Origin: Streptomyces sp. 71268
GTDB lineage: Bacteria > Actinomycetota > Actinomycetes > Streptomycetales > Streptomycetaceae
Assembly: GCF_029392895.1 (NCBI RefSeq)
Contig: NZ_CP114200.1
Span: forward strand, 4,185,001 to 4,249,000
Direction of reading: 5' to 3'
Length of the DNA: 64,000 bases
The notes below the pieces were generated by a model. It was not told the DNA's origin. It made no database searches and worked only from the letters and a program-made list of their open reading frames with translations. Numbering within the stretch: the stretch's first letter is position 1; every line of letters begins with the position of its first letter. The translations under genes and the position numbers were made by a program. Shown here piece by piece: positions 35,914-44,901 of this stretch.

Positions 35914-37947
35914 GTGGAATACGTGGAGACCGGTCCGGAACGCACCGCTGAGGGCACACCGGACCATCGGCGAGAAACCGCGCCCGACGTGGAACGCCGC
36001 ACGCACGCGGAATCCGATCGGGACGCCCACGGCCAGCCCGAACAGGCGTGGGGTAGTCGAGGGGAGCGCGTGCTGCAGGAACGGCTCGGCAGTGAGGAAA
36101 GGGCCGAGCGGTTTTACGACGAGCAGATGCTCGGCCACCTCAACGCGCGCATGCGGGAGTTCGTGCGGCGCCAGGAAATGTTCTTCCTGGCGACCTCGGA
36201 TGGCAAGGGTGAATGCGACAACACGTTCCGGGCCGGATCTCCGGGATTCCTCCAGGTGTTGGACGACCGTACCGTCGCCTATCCCGAATACCGGGGAAAC
36301 GGCGTCTTCGCGAGCCTCGGAAACATCGAGGAGAATCCGCACGTGGCCCTGCTGTTGCTGGATTTCCAGCAGGACCGGATCGGCCTGCACATCAACGGTC
36401 GGGCCCGGGTGGTCGCGGACGACGACATGCGAGCCGAGCGCCCGTCCCTGCCGGTCGACCCGGTGCCCGGCCGGCGGGCCGTGGTGTGGGTCGAGGTGAC
36501 CGTCGACGAGGCGTACGTGCACTGCTCGAAGCACATCCCGCACCTGGCCAAGGTGGAGCGCGCGCCGCACGGCGAGGGGCGGGCCTGGGGCACGGACGAC
36601 AACCGGCGCAAGGGCGGCGACTACTTCGGTACGGCCGCCGCCGCGCGCGCCCGTCGCGGCCAGGACCGTCGCGGGCCGGGCCGGGGCCGCAAGCAGGACC
36701 CGCGCCCGGCCTCCGCCGGCCGCGCGCCGGAGCCCCACCCCCAGGCGTCCCACGCCTCGCGGGTCTCTCACCAGCACCAGCAGCAATCCCAGGCGCCCGC
36801 GTCGCTCGGAGCCGAGGCCCGGACGCCCGCTCATCAGCAACCCCAAGACCAGCCGCCCGCCCAGCAACAGCCTCAGCACCAGTTTCAACACTCGGGCCAG
36901 TCACAACACCCGGACCAGCCCCCACACGCGGACCAGCCCTCACACCAGGGCCAGCACCAGCACCCGCCAGCCGTTGCGGAGCAACCCTGGGACCAGTACG
37001 CCGAGCGGTGGCAACCACCGGGCCAGGACGAGCCCGCCGACCGGCAGCAGAGCCGCGACCAACCTCTCGACCAGCGACAACCCTGGGAACCGGCCGACTT
37101 CTCGCAGGGGGCGTGGGACCGGCCCACCGCCCAGTTGTCCCGGAGTCAACTCGCCGGCCAGTGGCGACCACAAGATCAGGTCCCCGGTCGGTCGGCGGCC
37201 GAGCCCACCACGACGTCCTCACCCGAGACCCCCCGTGGCCGGGACAACCGGGACGACCTCCCGCCCGCGCCGCCAACCCCGCTCGACGCGCGACACTGGG
37301 ACGCCCCCGCGTCCGGCACCCCCGAGGCCACGGGCTGGCCCCCGCCCCCACCGCTCCCGAGCGACCCACCGTCCCCGAGCGACCCATCCCTCCCGGCCGA
37401 TCCCCTCCTCGCGGCCGGCCCCCCGTCGCCACCCTGGCCCCCGGCCCTGCCGTCGCCCGCGGCCGACGCGCTGGCACCGCCGCAGCCCCCGTACCTGCCT
37501 CAGCCGCCACCCCTGCCCCAACCTGCACCCCTGCCTCAACCCCCGCTGCTGCCAGAGCCGCCGGCCGGAACGCCGAACCTGTCCGTGCCGGCGATCGGTG
37601 CGGACCCGGACCAGCGGCGGGAGCGCGGTCCGAGCGAGGGGCAGAGCGAGGGGCAGGCGGTCTGGGACGAGGGTCGGCGATGGCACGGGGACCAGGACCG
37701 CCAGGTGTGGCAGGAGACGGTGGAGCGGGTGCTGGACCGCGCGCGGCAGCCACTCGCGGCCGAAGAGGGAGAGCAAGAGCCGTTCGCGGGCTGGTTCGTC
37801 GAGCCGCACTCCGGCCCCAAGCCTCCTCTCAGCGCCCCCCGACCCGCGACGGACGACTCCCCGGCACCCTCGTTGCTATCCGGCACATCCGACATATGCG
37901 AGCCACCCCACACCGGCCCGCGCCCATCGGGCCCACACCCCGCCTAG
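35914..37947 (+). CDS. Pyridoxamine-5'-phosphate-oxidase-fold protein with a Gln/Pro-rich tail
   Basis: 677 residues. The PPOX split-barrel is at about 60-235 (GHLNARMREFVRRQEMFFLAT, NTFRAGSPGFLQVLDD, YPEYRGNGVFASLGNIEENP, GLHINGRARVV, VHCSKHIPHL), the form that binds FMN or F420. Residues 245-677 are Gln/His/Pro-rich with no fold I recognise. GTG start at 35914. Directly follows the flavohaemoglobin gene and may share its transcript. Confidence 0.87.
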   Translation: MEYVETGPERTAEGTPDHRRETAPDVERRTHAESDRDAHGQPEQAWGSRGERVLQERLGSEERAERFYDEQMLGHLNARMREFVRRQEMFFLATSDGKGECDNTFRAGSPGFLQVLDDRTVAYPEYRGNGVFASLGNIEENPHVALLLLDFQQDRIGLHINGRARVVADDDMRAERPSLPVDPVPGRRAVVWVEVTVDEAYVHCSKHIPHLAKVERAPHGEGRAWGTDDNRRKGGDYFGTAAAARARRGQDRRGPGRGRKQDPRPASAGRAPEPHPQASHASRVSHQHQQQSQAPASLGAEARTPAHQQPQDQPPAQQQPQHQFQHSGQSQHPDQPPHADQPSHQGQHQHPPAVAEQPWDQYAERWQPPGQDEPADRQQSRDQPLDQRQPWEPADFSQGAWDRPTAQLSRSQLAGQWRPQDQVPGRSAAEPTTTSSPETPRGRDNRDDLPPAPPTPLDARHWDAPASGTPEATGWPPPPPLPSDPPSPSDPSLPADPLLAAGPPSPPWPPALPSPAADALAPPQPPYLPQPPPLPQPAPLPQPPLLPEPPAGTPNLSVPAIGADPDQRRERGPSEGQSEGQAVWDEGRRWHGDQDRQVWQETVERVLDRARQPLAAEEGEQEPFAGWFVEPHSGPKPPLSAPRPATDDSPAPSLLSGTSDICEPPHTGPRPSGPHPA

Positions 37948-38028
37948 CCTCCGAGGGGAGAAACCAAGGGCCGCGGCAGCCCGAGAAACGCCAGCCGAGG
38001 CGAGAAACGCCAACCAGGGCGAGGGGCG

Positions 38029-38553
38029 TCAGCCGAGGTCGCCGGCGAGCAGCGCCCGTACGCCCTCGATGTTGGCGTCGAGGTAGTCGCGGAGCGACGG
38101 CGGCACCACTCCCACCGAGGCGATGCCTTCACGGGTGAACGGCACCCGCACCACCTCGTACTCGCCGCGGGGGGCGTCCACCTCGGGGCCGTGCCGCCTG
38201 CTGAGGTCCATCGAGGCGAGCCGGCAGGCGAAGAAGTGCTGGACCTTGACGCCCTCGTCGGGAACGCCCTGTTCGGGGAGGGTGTCGCGGGCCGCGTCGA
38301 TCGGCACGGTGTCCACGAACGCGGGCACCACGTCGGTCACCTTGGCGCCGAGTTCCTCGTCCATCTCGCGGTGCAGGGCGTCGATGACCGTCGGGTCCTC
38401 GGGCTCCACGCCACCGCCCGGCGTGATCCAGTACGGGGCCTCGCCGGGCTTGGTCCGCTTGATCAGGACGAGTTGGGGCGTGGCGTCGGCGTCGAGGTCG
38501 CCGTCGAGCAGGATGGCGCGGGCGGTGCGCTTGACCACAGGCCGTTCGGTCAT
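38029..38553 (-). CDS. Nudix hydrolase
   Basis: 174 residues. The Nudix helix is GGGVEPEDPTVIDALHREMD followed by EELG, with the REx2EE core intact but one or two extra residues before it. The start MTERPVVKRTARA at 38553 has no ribosome site on its strand, so the mRNA may be leaderless; the open frame continues upstream. Hydrolyses a nucleoside-diphosphate derivative; substrate unknown. Confidence 0.88.
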   Translation of the reverse strand: MTERPVVKRTARAILLDGDLDADATPQLVLIKRTKPGEAPYWITPGGGVEPEDPTVIDALHREMDEELGAKVTDVVPAFVDTVPIDAARDTLPEQGVPDEGVKVQHFFACRLASMDLSRRHGPEVDAPRGEYEVVRVPFTREGIASVGVVPPSLRDYLDANIEGVRALLAGDLG

Positions 38554-38765
38554 AGGGGAGGTCTGCCGCGCGCGCCGCCTCGCGAAACCCCTCGCGGCCT
38601 GGTAGAAGCCCCCACACCGGCGCCCGCCGCGTTCTCCGCTCCCCCGCCCGCTCCTGCCGCCGGTCAGCCATCCACCGCTCGCGCACGGCACCGCGTACCA
38701 GCCGGCCCGCCAGCGGCCCGCCGGCCCACTCGCCAGCCGGCCCCCCGATCAACTCACCTACCGGC

Positions 38766-39671
38766 TCACCAGTCGACGGCGGCGCGGAGCAGCCACTCGT
38801 GGGCGCGGGCGAGGTGCGGGGCCGGCGAGCCGGTGCGCTTGACCAGGAAGTACGTGCGCAGGGGCGGCACCGGTGGGTCGATGAGCGACACCACCTCGCC
38901 CTTGTCCAACGCCTCCATGCACAGGTAGCGCGGCAGGACGGCCACCCCCGAGCCCGCCATCACGCAGGCGAGCACGGCCCGCAGGTCGGGCGCGATGATC
39001 GTGGCGGAGGCGGTGACGGGCGCGTCGAACACGGCCGCCCAGTACGAGGTGACCAGCGGCAGGCTCTCGTGCACCTCGACCATCGGCACCGGCTCCAGCG
39101 CGCGGTGCAGCACCGCGGGGCCGCCGCCCGCGCGCAGCAGGGACGCGCCGAGCCGGGCGGCCCAGCGCGGGGCGGCGACCAGTACGTGTTCCTCGTCGCA
39201 CAGCGGCGTCGCGGTCAACAGCCGGCCGCGCGGCTGGACCGTGGTGATGGCCAGGTCGTACTGGTTGGCGGACAGGCCGGCGAACATCTCGTCGGCGGTG
39301 CCGAACGCGGCGCGGATGTCGAGGCCGTCCAGCGCGAGGTGGGCGAGCGCGGGCAGTACGCGCAGGGTGGTGAACTCCGGTGGCCCGCCGAGGTGCAACG
39401 TGCGCCGGGCGGTGACGTCCGCGCTGTCGGACTCGGTGATCTCCAGGAGCGCGTCGATGTGCGGCGCGGACCGCTGCGCGAGTTCGTCGGCGGCGCTGGT
39501 GGGGGTGACACCGCGGGCCTTGCGGATGAAGAGGGGACGCCCCAACTGGCGTTCCAGCGAACGGATCTGACCGGTGACCGCCGGCTGCGACAGACCGAGC
39601 AGGGTGGCCGCCCGGGTGAGCGAGCCGGCGCGGTAGACCGCGATGAACGTACGGAGCAGGGCCAGGTCCAT
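38766..39671 (-). CDS. LysR-family transcriptional regulator
   Basis: 301 residues. Winged helix at 1-60 (MDLALLRTFIAVYRAGSLTRAATLLGLSQPAVTGQIRSLERQLG) and a periplasmic-binding-like effector domain. No divergent gene follows; the 407-base gap upstream contains no gene. Target and ligand unknown. Confidence 0.92.
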   Translation of the reverse strand: MDLALLRTFIAVYRAGSLTRAATLLGLSQPAVTGQIRSLERQLGRPLFIRKARGVTPTSAADELAQRSAPHIDALLEITESDSADVTARRTLHLGGPPEFTTLRVLPALAHLALDGLDIRAAFGTADEMFAGLSANQYDLAITTVQPRGRLLTATPLCDEEHVLVAAPRWAARLGASLLRAGGGPAVLHRALEPVPMVEVHESLPLVTSYWAAVFDAPVTASATIIAPDLRAVLACVMAGSGVAVLPRYLCMEALDKGEVVSLIDPPVPPLRTYFLVKRTGSPAPHLARAHEWLLRAAVDW

Positions 39672-40078
39672 CGATTCCCCTCAGCATTGGTCGCCCCGCC
39701 ATACCCCAACTATAAATATGTCGATAGCTTCATGTCGCTAGGGTGATTGGACACTGACGCAGAGTCAACTAGCCTAGGTCGCGCGGTTCGATGAGCGTTG
39801 AACCGTGGCTGGCAGAGCCACGAGGGGGGAGGTTCTGCCAGCCTGCACCGCGTCCGGGCCACCCGCGCCCGAGCCCGCCCCGTGCGCCCACAACCCGAGC
39901 CCGCCGCGTTGAAGTGAGCTCCGACTCCCCGCGAGTCCGCCGCCCCCGCGCGTCCGCTACCTCCGCGCGACCGCCGCCCCGGGCACCCGCCTCCGCGCAC
40001 CCCCCGGCGACAACCAGCGCCACGTCACCGCGCGCCCCCCGTGCGCCACCACACCCCCGCACCTCATAGCCGGCTCTC
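39672..40078. other. Gap upstream of the LysR gene
   Basis: AT-rich part at 39705-39740 holds CTAT at 39710-39713 and ATAG at 39724-39727 (inverted arms, 10-base spacer), a possible LysR T-N11-A type operator. The rest is GC-rich and empty. Confidence 0.35.
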
Positions 40079-41329
40079 CTACGTCGCGGCCCCGTCGGCC
40101 GCCGCGTCCAGGGCCTGTCGTACGTCCGCGAGGAGGTCGGCCGTGTCCTCCACGCCGACCGAGAAGCGGATGAAGCCCTCCGGTACGTCGTCCCCGCCCC
40201 ACCGCTCGCGCCGCTCGGCGGTCGACCGTACGCCGCCGAAGCTCGTCGCGTCGCTCACCAGGCGCAGGGCGGCCAGGAAGCGCTGGGCGTGGGCGCGGTC
40301 GGGGAGGGCGAAGGACACCACGCACCCGTAGCGGCCGTGCCGCATCTGCCGCTTCGCCACCTCGTGCGCGGGGTCCTGGGGCAGGCCGGGGTGGCGCACG
40401 CCGGTGACGTCGGGCCGGTCGAGCAGCAGGCGCGCCAGGGCCAGTGCGGTCACCGCCTGTCGGTCGACGCGGAGTTGGAGGGTGGCCAGCGAACGGTGGG
40501 CGAGCCAGGTCTCCATCGGGCCCGGAACGGCACCCACGCTCTTGCGCCAGGCCCGTACGCCGGCGGCCAGCTCCGGGGTGCGGCAGGTGACGTAGCCGAG
40601 CAGCAGATCGCCGTGGCCCGTGAGGGCCTTGGTGCCGCTGGCCAGCGAGAAGTCGGCGCCGAGCGCGAGAGGGCGCTGGCCGAGCGGCGTAGCCAACGTG
40701 TTGTCGACCGCCACCAGCGCGCCCCGCTCGTGGGCCGCCGAGGCCAGCCGCCGGACGTCGCAGACGTCCAGGCTCGGGTTGCACGGCGTCTCCAGCCACA
40801 GCAGCCGCGCCCCGTCCACGAGCGGGAGCTGCGCGTCGCCACCGGTGGGGGCGGTGCGCACGGTGACGCCGTAGCCGGTGAGCCGGTCGCGCAGCGCGTG
40901 CAGCAGGTGGTAGCCGTCGGAGGGCAGCACGACCGTGTCGCCCTGGCGTAGTTGCGAGAAGAGCACGGCCGACATCGCCGCGGCGCCGGAGGCGAAGACG
41001 ACGGTCTCGGGTCGCGGCGGGGAGCCGGGGGCGGTCGGGCCCGCTTCGGCGGGGCACTCCAGTTCGGTGAGGGCCCGCTCAAGGAGCGTCCAGGTCGGGT
41101 TGGCGTCCCGGCCGTAGGTGTACGGGCCGTCCAGCGGGTCCGCGTCGCCGGGCAGGTGGAAGTGGGCGGCGAAGACGGGCCCGGGCAACGTCGGCTCGTA
41201 CGCGGCCGGCTCGGGCAGCCCGGCCCGCACCGCGCGCGTGCCGTCGCCGCGCGCCTCGGCCCGCGCCTCACCGCGCGTTTCGGCCCGTGCCTCGGCTTGT
41301 GGAGTGCTCTCCTCAGACGGGTCGCCCAT
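40079..41329 (-). CDS. Cys/Met-metabolism PLP enzyme (cystathionine gamma-lyase/synthase family)
   Basis: 416 residues. PLP lysine in SGTKALTGHGD; other family marks are YTYGRDANPTW, VFASGAAAMSAV, LETPCNPSLDVCD and the C-terminal SFGGVRSTAERRERWGGDDVPEGFIRFSVGVED. First 55 residues are polar and repetitive (AEARAETRGEARAE). AAGGAG precedes the ATG at 41329. Transsulfuration or methionine-type chemistry; exact substrate uncertain. Confidence 0.92.
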   Translation of the reverse strand: MGDPSEESTPQAEARAETRGEARAEARGDGTRAVRAGLPEPAAYEPTLPGPVFAAHFHLPGDADPLDGPYTYGRDANPTWTLLERALTELECPAEAGPTAPGSPPRPETVVFASGAAAMSAVLFSQLRQGDTVVLPSDGYHLLHALRDRLTGYGVTVRTAPTGGDAQLPLVDGARLLWLETPCNPSLDVCDVRRLASAAHERGALVAVDNTLATPLGQRPLALGADFSLASGTKALTGHGDLLLGYVTCRTPELAAGVRAWRKSVGAVPGPMETWLAHRSLATLQLRVDRQAVTALALARLLLDRPDVTGVRHPGLPQDPAHEVAKRQMRHGRYGCVVSFALPDRAHAQRFLAALRLVSDATSFGGVRSTAERRERWGGDDVPEGFIRFSVGVEDTADLLADVRQALDAAADGAAT

Positions 41330-41580
41330 GGTCCGCTCCTTCCGTGCCCTCGCGAGGGCCGCTCGTGCGTCCGCCTCCTGCGGCGTGTGTTGCCTGCCTC
41401 CGGCCTCCGCGCCCGGCCAGGCGCTCCGACCCGCTCGGCGCCGCGCCAGGGAGCGGGTGCCGCGCGGCCCCGGGGCGGGCCACCGGGGGCGCGCCCACCG
41501 GGCCACCGGTCCGAGGGGTGGCCCGGGGGCGGCTTCCGGAGGGCCGTCGTCCGCGGGCTTCGCCTGACCGCGCCACGGGG

Positions 41581-41958
41581 TCAGTCCCGGTCGGGGAGGG
41601 CCGCGTTCAGGGCCCAGGAGACGATCGAGATGATCAGCGCGCCGACGAAGGCGGCACCGAAGCCATCCACGTGGAAGCTGAGGTCCATCGTGTCGGCCAG
41701 CCACGAGGTGAGCATCAGCATCAGCGCGTTCACGACCAGCGTGAACAGGCCAAGGGTGACCAGGAACAGCGGAAACGAGAGAAACTTCACCACCGGCTTG
41801 ACGACGAAGTTCACCAGCCCGAAGAGCAGGGCCACCAGAATCAGGGTGACCGTCTTGCGGCCGGTGTTCTCGCCGGTCAAGGTGATGTCCTTGAGTAGCC
41901 AGATGGCGACCCACAGGGCCGCCGCGTTGGCGAGCGTCTTTACTACGAAATTCCTCAT
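41581..41958 (-). CDS. Phage-holin-superfamily (DUF/holin 4) membrane protein
   Basis: 125 residues, four helices: LANAAALWVAIWLLKDITL, TLILVALLFGLVNFVVKP, LFLVTLGLFTLVVNALMLML, GAALIISIVSWALN-like end. Despite the family name these are chromosomal housekeeping membrane proteins of unknown role, not prophage. Divergent from the cupin gene by 43 bases. Confidence 0.88.
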   Translation of the reverse strand: MRNFVVKTLANAAALWVAIWLLKDITLTGENTGRKTVTLILVALLFGLVNFVVKPVVKFLSFPLFLVTLGLFTLVVNALMLMLTSWLADTMDLSFHVDGFGAAFVGALIISIVSWALNAALPDRD

Positions 41959-42001
41959 GGAAGCGATCGTTGCAGATGAGACAGCAAGGGGTGGAGAGGG
42001 C

Positions 42002-42319
42002 ATGAAGGCGTTCCGGCTGGACGAGCTGGAGGCGGAGCGCGCCGCCAACGAGGGGGCGTACCTGCAGTTCCTGCGGGAGCGCAACATGTCCGTGGGGCTG
42101 TACGCGCTGGACGCGGGCAGCACCGATCCGCAGCAGCCGCACCGGCAGGACGAGGTGTACCTGGTGGTGAGCGGCCGCGCGGCGATCACCGTGGGCACGG
42201 AGACCACCCCGGTCGCGCGCGGCAGCGTCGTGTACGTGCCCGCCGGCGTGCCGCACAAGTTCCACCACATCTCGGAGGACCTGCGGGTCATGGTGGTCTT
42301 CTCGCCGCCCGAGAGCTGA
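42002..42319 (+). CDS. Small cupin-domain protein
   Basis: 105 residues, one cupin barrel: PHRQDEVYLVVSGRAAITVG and VYVPAGVPHKFHHISEDLRVMVVF. The metal ligands His...Glu and the last His are present. Could be an isomerase, dioxygenase or sensor. GGAGAGGGC precedes the ATG. Confidence 0.9.
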   Translation: MKAFRLDELEAERAANEGAYLQFLRERNMSVGLYALDAGSTDPQQPHRQDEVYLVVSGRAAITVGTETTPVARGSVVYVPAGVPHKFHHISEDLRVMVVFSPPES

Positions 42320-42339
42320 CCCGACGCGCCCGGCGCGGG

Positions 42340-42369
42340 GCGCGCACGGGCCGGGCGCGCACGGGCCGG
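42340..42369. repeat. 15-base tandem repeat, two copies
   Basis: GCGCGCACGGGCCGG twice, just after the cupin gene. The rest of the gap 42320-42794 (475 bases) is GC-rich without a supportable gene. Confidence 0.7.
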
Positions 42370-42794
42370 GGCTTCCCGCCCCGCCCCCTGGCCGCCCCCG
42401 CCCGGTCGCCCGGCGGGTGCGTCCCCACGTACCCCGCCCGTCCTCGCGTTCCCCGGAGCCCCGCCGCCCGCGTCTCCCGGAGCGTCGCCCCGCGTCCCCC
42501 GGCCAGCGCCCCCGCCCCCGTCCGACCCGCCCGACCCTGACTGCCCCCGAGCCACGACCGCGGGCCCCCTCGCCCTGGCCCCACCAGGCCGGCGGCCCTC
42601 CGCCGGGTACCCGACGTAGCCCGTGGGTGCCAGACCGGGGCGGCGGACCCGTAGGGGACGGGTCAGGGGAGTACGGGGGCCGTCCGCGCCCCACGGGCCG
42701 CCGCGCCGCTCTAGCATCGGGAGTACGAGGGGGAGACCAGCGAAGCAGCGAGATCACGGGATCGAGCAGGGCGAACAGAAAGCAGGGAGCCATC

Positions 42795-43016
42795 GTGGCC
42801 GCGAAGCAGATACTCCAGGGCCTTCCGTGGTGGGTGAAGTGGGTCGTCGTGCCGCTTCTCGTCATCGTGGTCTTCGGCGGTCTGATCACCAGCGTCGTCG
42901 GCTTCGTGGCCTGGCTGTTGTTCCGGGCACTACTGCTGGTCGCCGTCATCGGCGGTCTGGTCTACGTGGTGCGCAAGTTCACGTCCTCCTCCCGGTCGTC
43001 GCGGGACGACTGGTAG
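42795..43016 (+). CDS. DUF5326-type small membrane protein
   Basis: 73 residues, two hydrophobic helices (WVVVPLLVIVVFGGLITSVV and WLLFRALLLVAVIGGLVYVV), C-terminal SSSRSSRDDW. GTG start at 42795 with GGGAG upstream. Conserved in Streptomyces; function unknown. Confidence 0.8.
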   Translation: MAAKQILQGLPWWVKWVVVPLLVIVVFGGLITSVVGFVAWLLFRALLLVAVIGGLVYVVRKFTSSSRSSRDDW

Positions 43017-43099
43017 GGACCACAGCACCCCTGGTGCAGACCTTCAACGGCGCGTTCTGGCCCCGTACATGACGCATTGCACGGCATCCCACCACTTAC

Positions 43100-43126
43100 C
43101 TAACCAGAAGCCCATCTTCCGGTTAG
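43100..43126. promoter_or_regulatory. Inverted repeat upstream of ssgR
   Basis: Arms CTAACCAGAAG (43100-43110) and CTTCCGGTTAG (43116-43126) with a 5-base spacer, one mismatch, in an AT-richer stretch 120-150 bases before ssgR. Candidate IclR-type operator; a terminator for the DUF5326 gene is the alternative. Confidence 0.5.
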
Positions 43127-43251
43127 AGTGCGGAAACGTTGCGGTCCGGCACGAGCCCCGACGGGGCGCGCGAGCCGGGTGACGCAGCGGTGGCGGGGGC
43201 GGCCCCCGCCCGGCGGGTGCGCGCCCGCCCGCAGCCCTGGGGGTGACTGTG

Positions 43252-44190
43252 GTGTCAGCAGGCACGAGACCGCCGCGCCGACCGGTCCACGAGACGGGAA
43301 CGCACCCGCGTACGCGTGCGGCCGGCGAACCGCCTCCGCCCCGGCCGAAGGCGGCTCACACCCCCTCCGAACCGACGCTCATCAGCTCCGTCCAACGCGC
43401 GCTGCGCCTCCTGGAGGCCGTCGGCGCGCATGCGGACGGGGCGCCAGCCAAGCAGTTGGCGCGCGAGGCGGGCCTGCCGCTGCCGACCGCGTACCACCTG
43501 CTGCGCACCCTCGCCCACGAGGGCTACCTCCACCGTGAGAACGGCCTGTTCCGCTACGGCGACGCCGTCCGAAGGCTCGGCGCCGGCCGCGCGGGGTCGC
43601 CGGCGCTCCCCGACCAGCCGGGGCAGTCCGACCGTCAGCCCGACCGGCAGCTCAGCCAGCCCGGTGCGGGGCCGGGCCCGTCCGGCCGCGTCGCCCACAT
43701 CGTCGCCGCGCTCGCCGGCGAACTCGGAGTGGCCGTCTACTTCGCCGTGTACCGCGAGGGTGAGGTGGACGTGCTCGCCACCGCCGACGCGCCCGGGGCG
43801 CCAGTGGTCGAAGAGTGGGCCGACTTCCGGCAGACCGCGCACGCGCACGCCATCGGTCAGTGCCTGCTGGCCCAGCTGGGCGAGGCCGAGCGGGCCGACC
43901 ACTTCGCGCGCTACCCGGTGCGGGCCCTCACCCCGTACTCGGTGCGTGACGAGGCAGGATTCCACCGCCGGTGCGCCGCGAGACGGCCCCTTCAGCCCGT
44001 CTGCGAACGCGAGGAGTACGCGCTCGGCACGGTCTGCGCGGCCCTCCCCCTGATAGTCGGCGAGACGGCGGCGACCTTGGCGGTTTCCACCCCCCTGGCC
44101 AGAGCGGAACGACTCCGCCCCGCTGTCGATTCGCTACGCTCCAGAGTCGGAGCGCTTATCGGCTCCCTGTCGTTCTCTATCAGTATCTGA
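43252..44190 (+). CDS. ssgR: SsgR, IclR-family activator of ssgA
   Basis: 312 residues. Pro-rich N-terminus, IclR winged helix at about 42-105 (SSVQRALRLLEAVGAHADGAPAKQLAREAGLPLPTAYHLLRTLAHEGYL), then the effector domain from about 140, with a Gln/Pro-rich insertion between. In S. coelicolor SsgR switches on ssgA, which lies directly downstream here too. Three GTG codons compete (43243, 43249, 43252); spacing to GGGGG favours the last. Confidence 0.9.
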   Translation: MSAGTRPPRRPVHETGTHPRTRAAGEPPPPRPKAAHTPSEPTLISSVQRALRLLEAVGAHADGAPAKQLAREAGLPLPTAYHLLRTLAHEGYLHRENGLFRYGDAVRRLGAGRAGSPALPDQPGQSDRQPDRQLSQPGAGPGPSGRVAHIVAALAGELGVAVYFAVYREGEVDVLATADAPGAPVVEEWADFRQTAHAHAIGQCLLAQLGEAERADHFARYPVRALTPYSVRDEAGFHRRCAARRPLQPVCEREEYALGTVCAALPLIVGETAATLAVSTPLARAERLRPAVDSLRSRVGALIGSLSFSISI

Positions 44191-44207
44191 AAACTCACTC
44201 CTTGTGA

Positions 44208-44226
44208 TCCGCTGAGTGTTAGCGGA
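44208..44226 (+). other. Small hairpin after ssgR
   Basis: TCCGCT (44208-44213) with AGCGGA (44221-44226). Weak; could be a terminator remnant or leader element. Confidence 0.35.
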
Positions 44227-44241
44227 CGATGGCGTCAAGAG

Positions 44242-44265
44242 GGCCAGGTTGGCTGAAACCTGGCC
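44242..44265 (+). promoter_or_regulatory. Hairpin in the ssgA leader
   Basis: Perfect 9-bp stem GGCCAGGTT / AACCTGGCC with a 6-base loop, ending 27 bases before the ssgA start. Confidence 0.5.
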
Positions 44266-44292
44266 ATTCCCACCGACTCGGGGCGGCGAACG

Positions 44293-44730
44293 ATGCGTGA
44301 CACAGTCCAGGCAGAGGTGACGATGACCTTCCTCGTCTCGGAGGAGCTCTCCTTCCGCATTCCGGTCGATCTCGGCTACGACAAGGCCGATCCGTACGCG
44401 GTGCGGTTCACCTTCCACCTTCCCGGCGATGCCCCCGTGAGCTGGGCCTTCGCCCGGGAGTTGCTCCTCGACGGGCTCTGCGGGCCCATCGGCGAGGGCG
44501 ACGTGCACATCTGCCCAACTGGCCCGGACGAACTCTCGGATGTGCTGATCCGGCTCCAAGTCGGCGCCGAGGGAGCCCTGTTCCGGGTCGGCGCGGCACC
44601 GCTGGTGGCCTTCCTGGACCGGACGGACCGACTGGTTCCGTTCGGTTGCGAGGAGGAGGCGAGCGACCCGGCCTGCAGCCTGGACGCGGTGTTGGACCGC
44701 ATCCTGGCGGGGGACCGTTACGCAGGGTGA
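44293..44730 (+). CDS. ssgA: SsgA, sporulation and cell-division activator
   Basis: 145 residues, SsgA-like (SALP) family found only in morphologically complex actinobacteria. Landmarks: MTFLVSEELSFRIPVDLGYDKADPYAVRF, FHLPGDAPVSWAFARELLLDG, IRLQVGAEGALFRVGAAPLVAFLDRTDRLVP. SsgA positions septa by recruiting SsgB and FtsZ in aerial hyphae. The start at 44293 (MRDTVQAEV) gives the usual N-terminal extension. Gene pair with ssgR, 102 bases apart. Confidence 0.95.
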   Translation: MRDTVQAEVTMTFLVSEELSFRIPVDLGYDKADPYAVRFTFHLPGDAPVSWAFARELLLDGLCGPIGEGDVHICPTGPDELSDVLIRLQVGAEGALFRVGAAPLVAFLDRTDRLVPFGCEEEASDPACSLDAVLDRILAGDRYAG

Positions 44731-44901
44731 GATGGGCGCTGGTCACGGTGAGTTGCCTGGACGTTTTTTCGCCTGGGCCCCCGTAGGCGCTACGTGCCCG
44801 CGCTCCGGCGGCCCTTCGAGCCCCCCACGCACCCACGTGCGCCACCGGCCGCCGGCCCCCGTCCCCGGGCCCCCACCGACCGCCGCCTCTCCCCCCGCGC
44901 C

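Noticed and set aside
41581..41958. Holin-family gene as sign of a prophage
   Set aside because: Chromosomal housekeeping membrane protein; no phage genes nearby.
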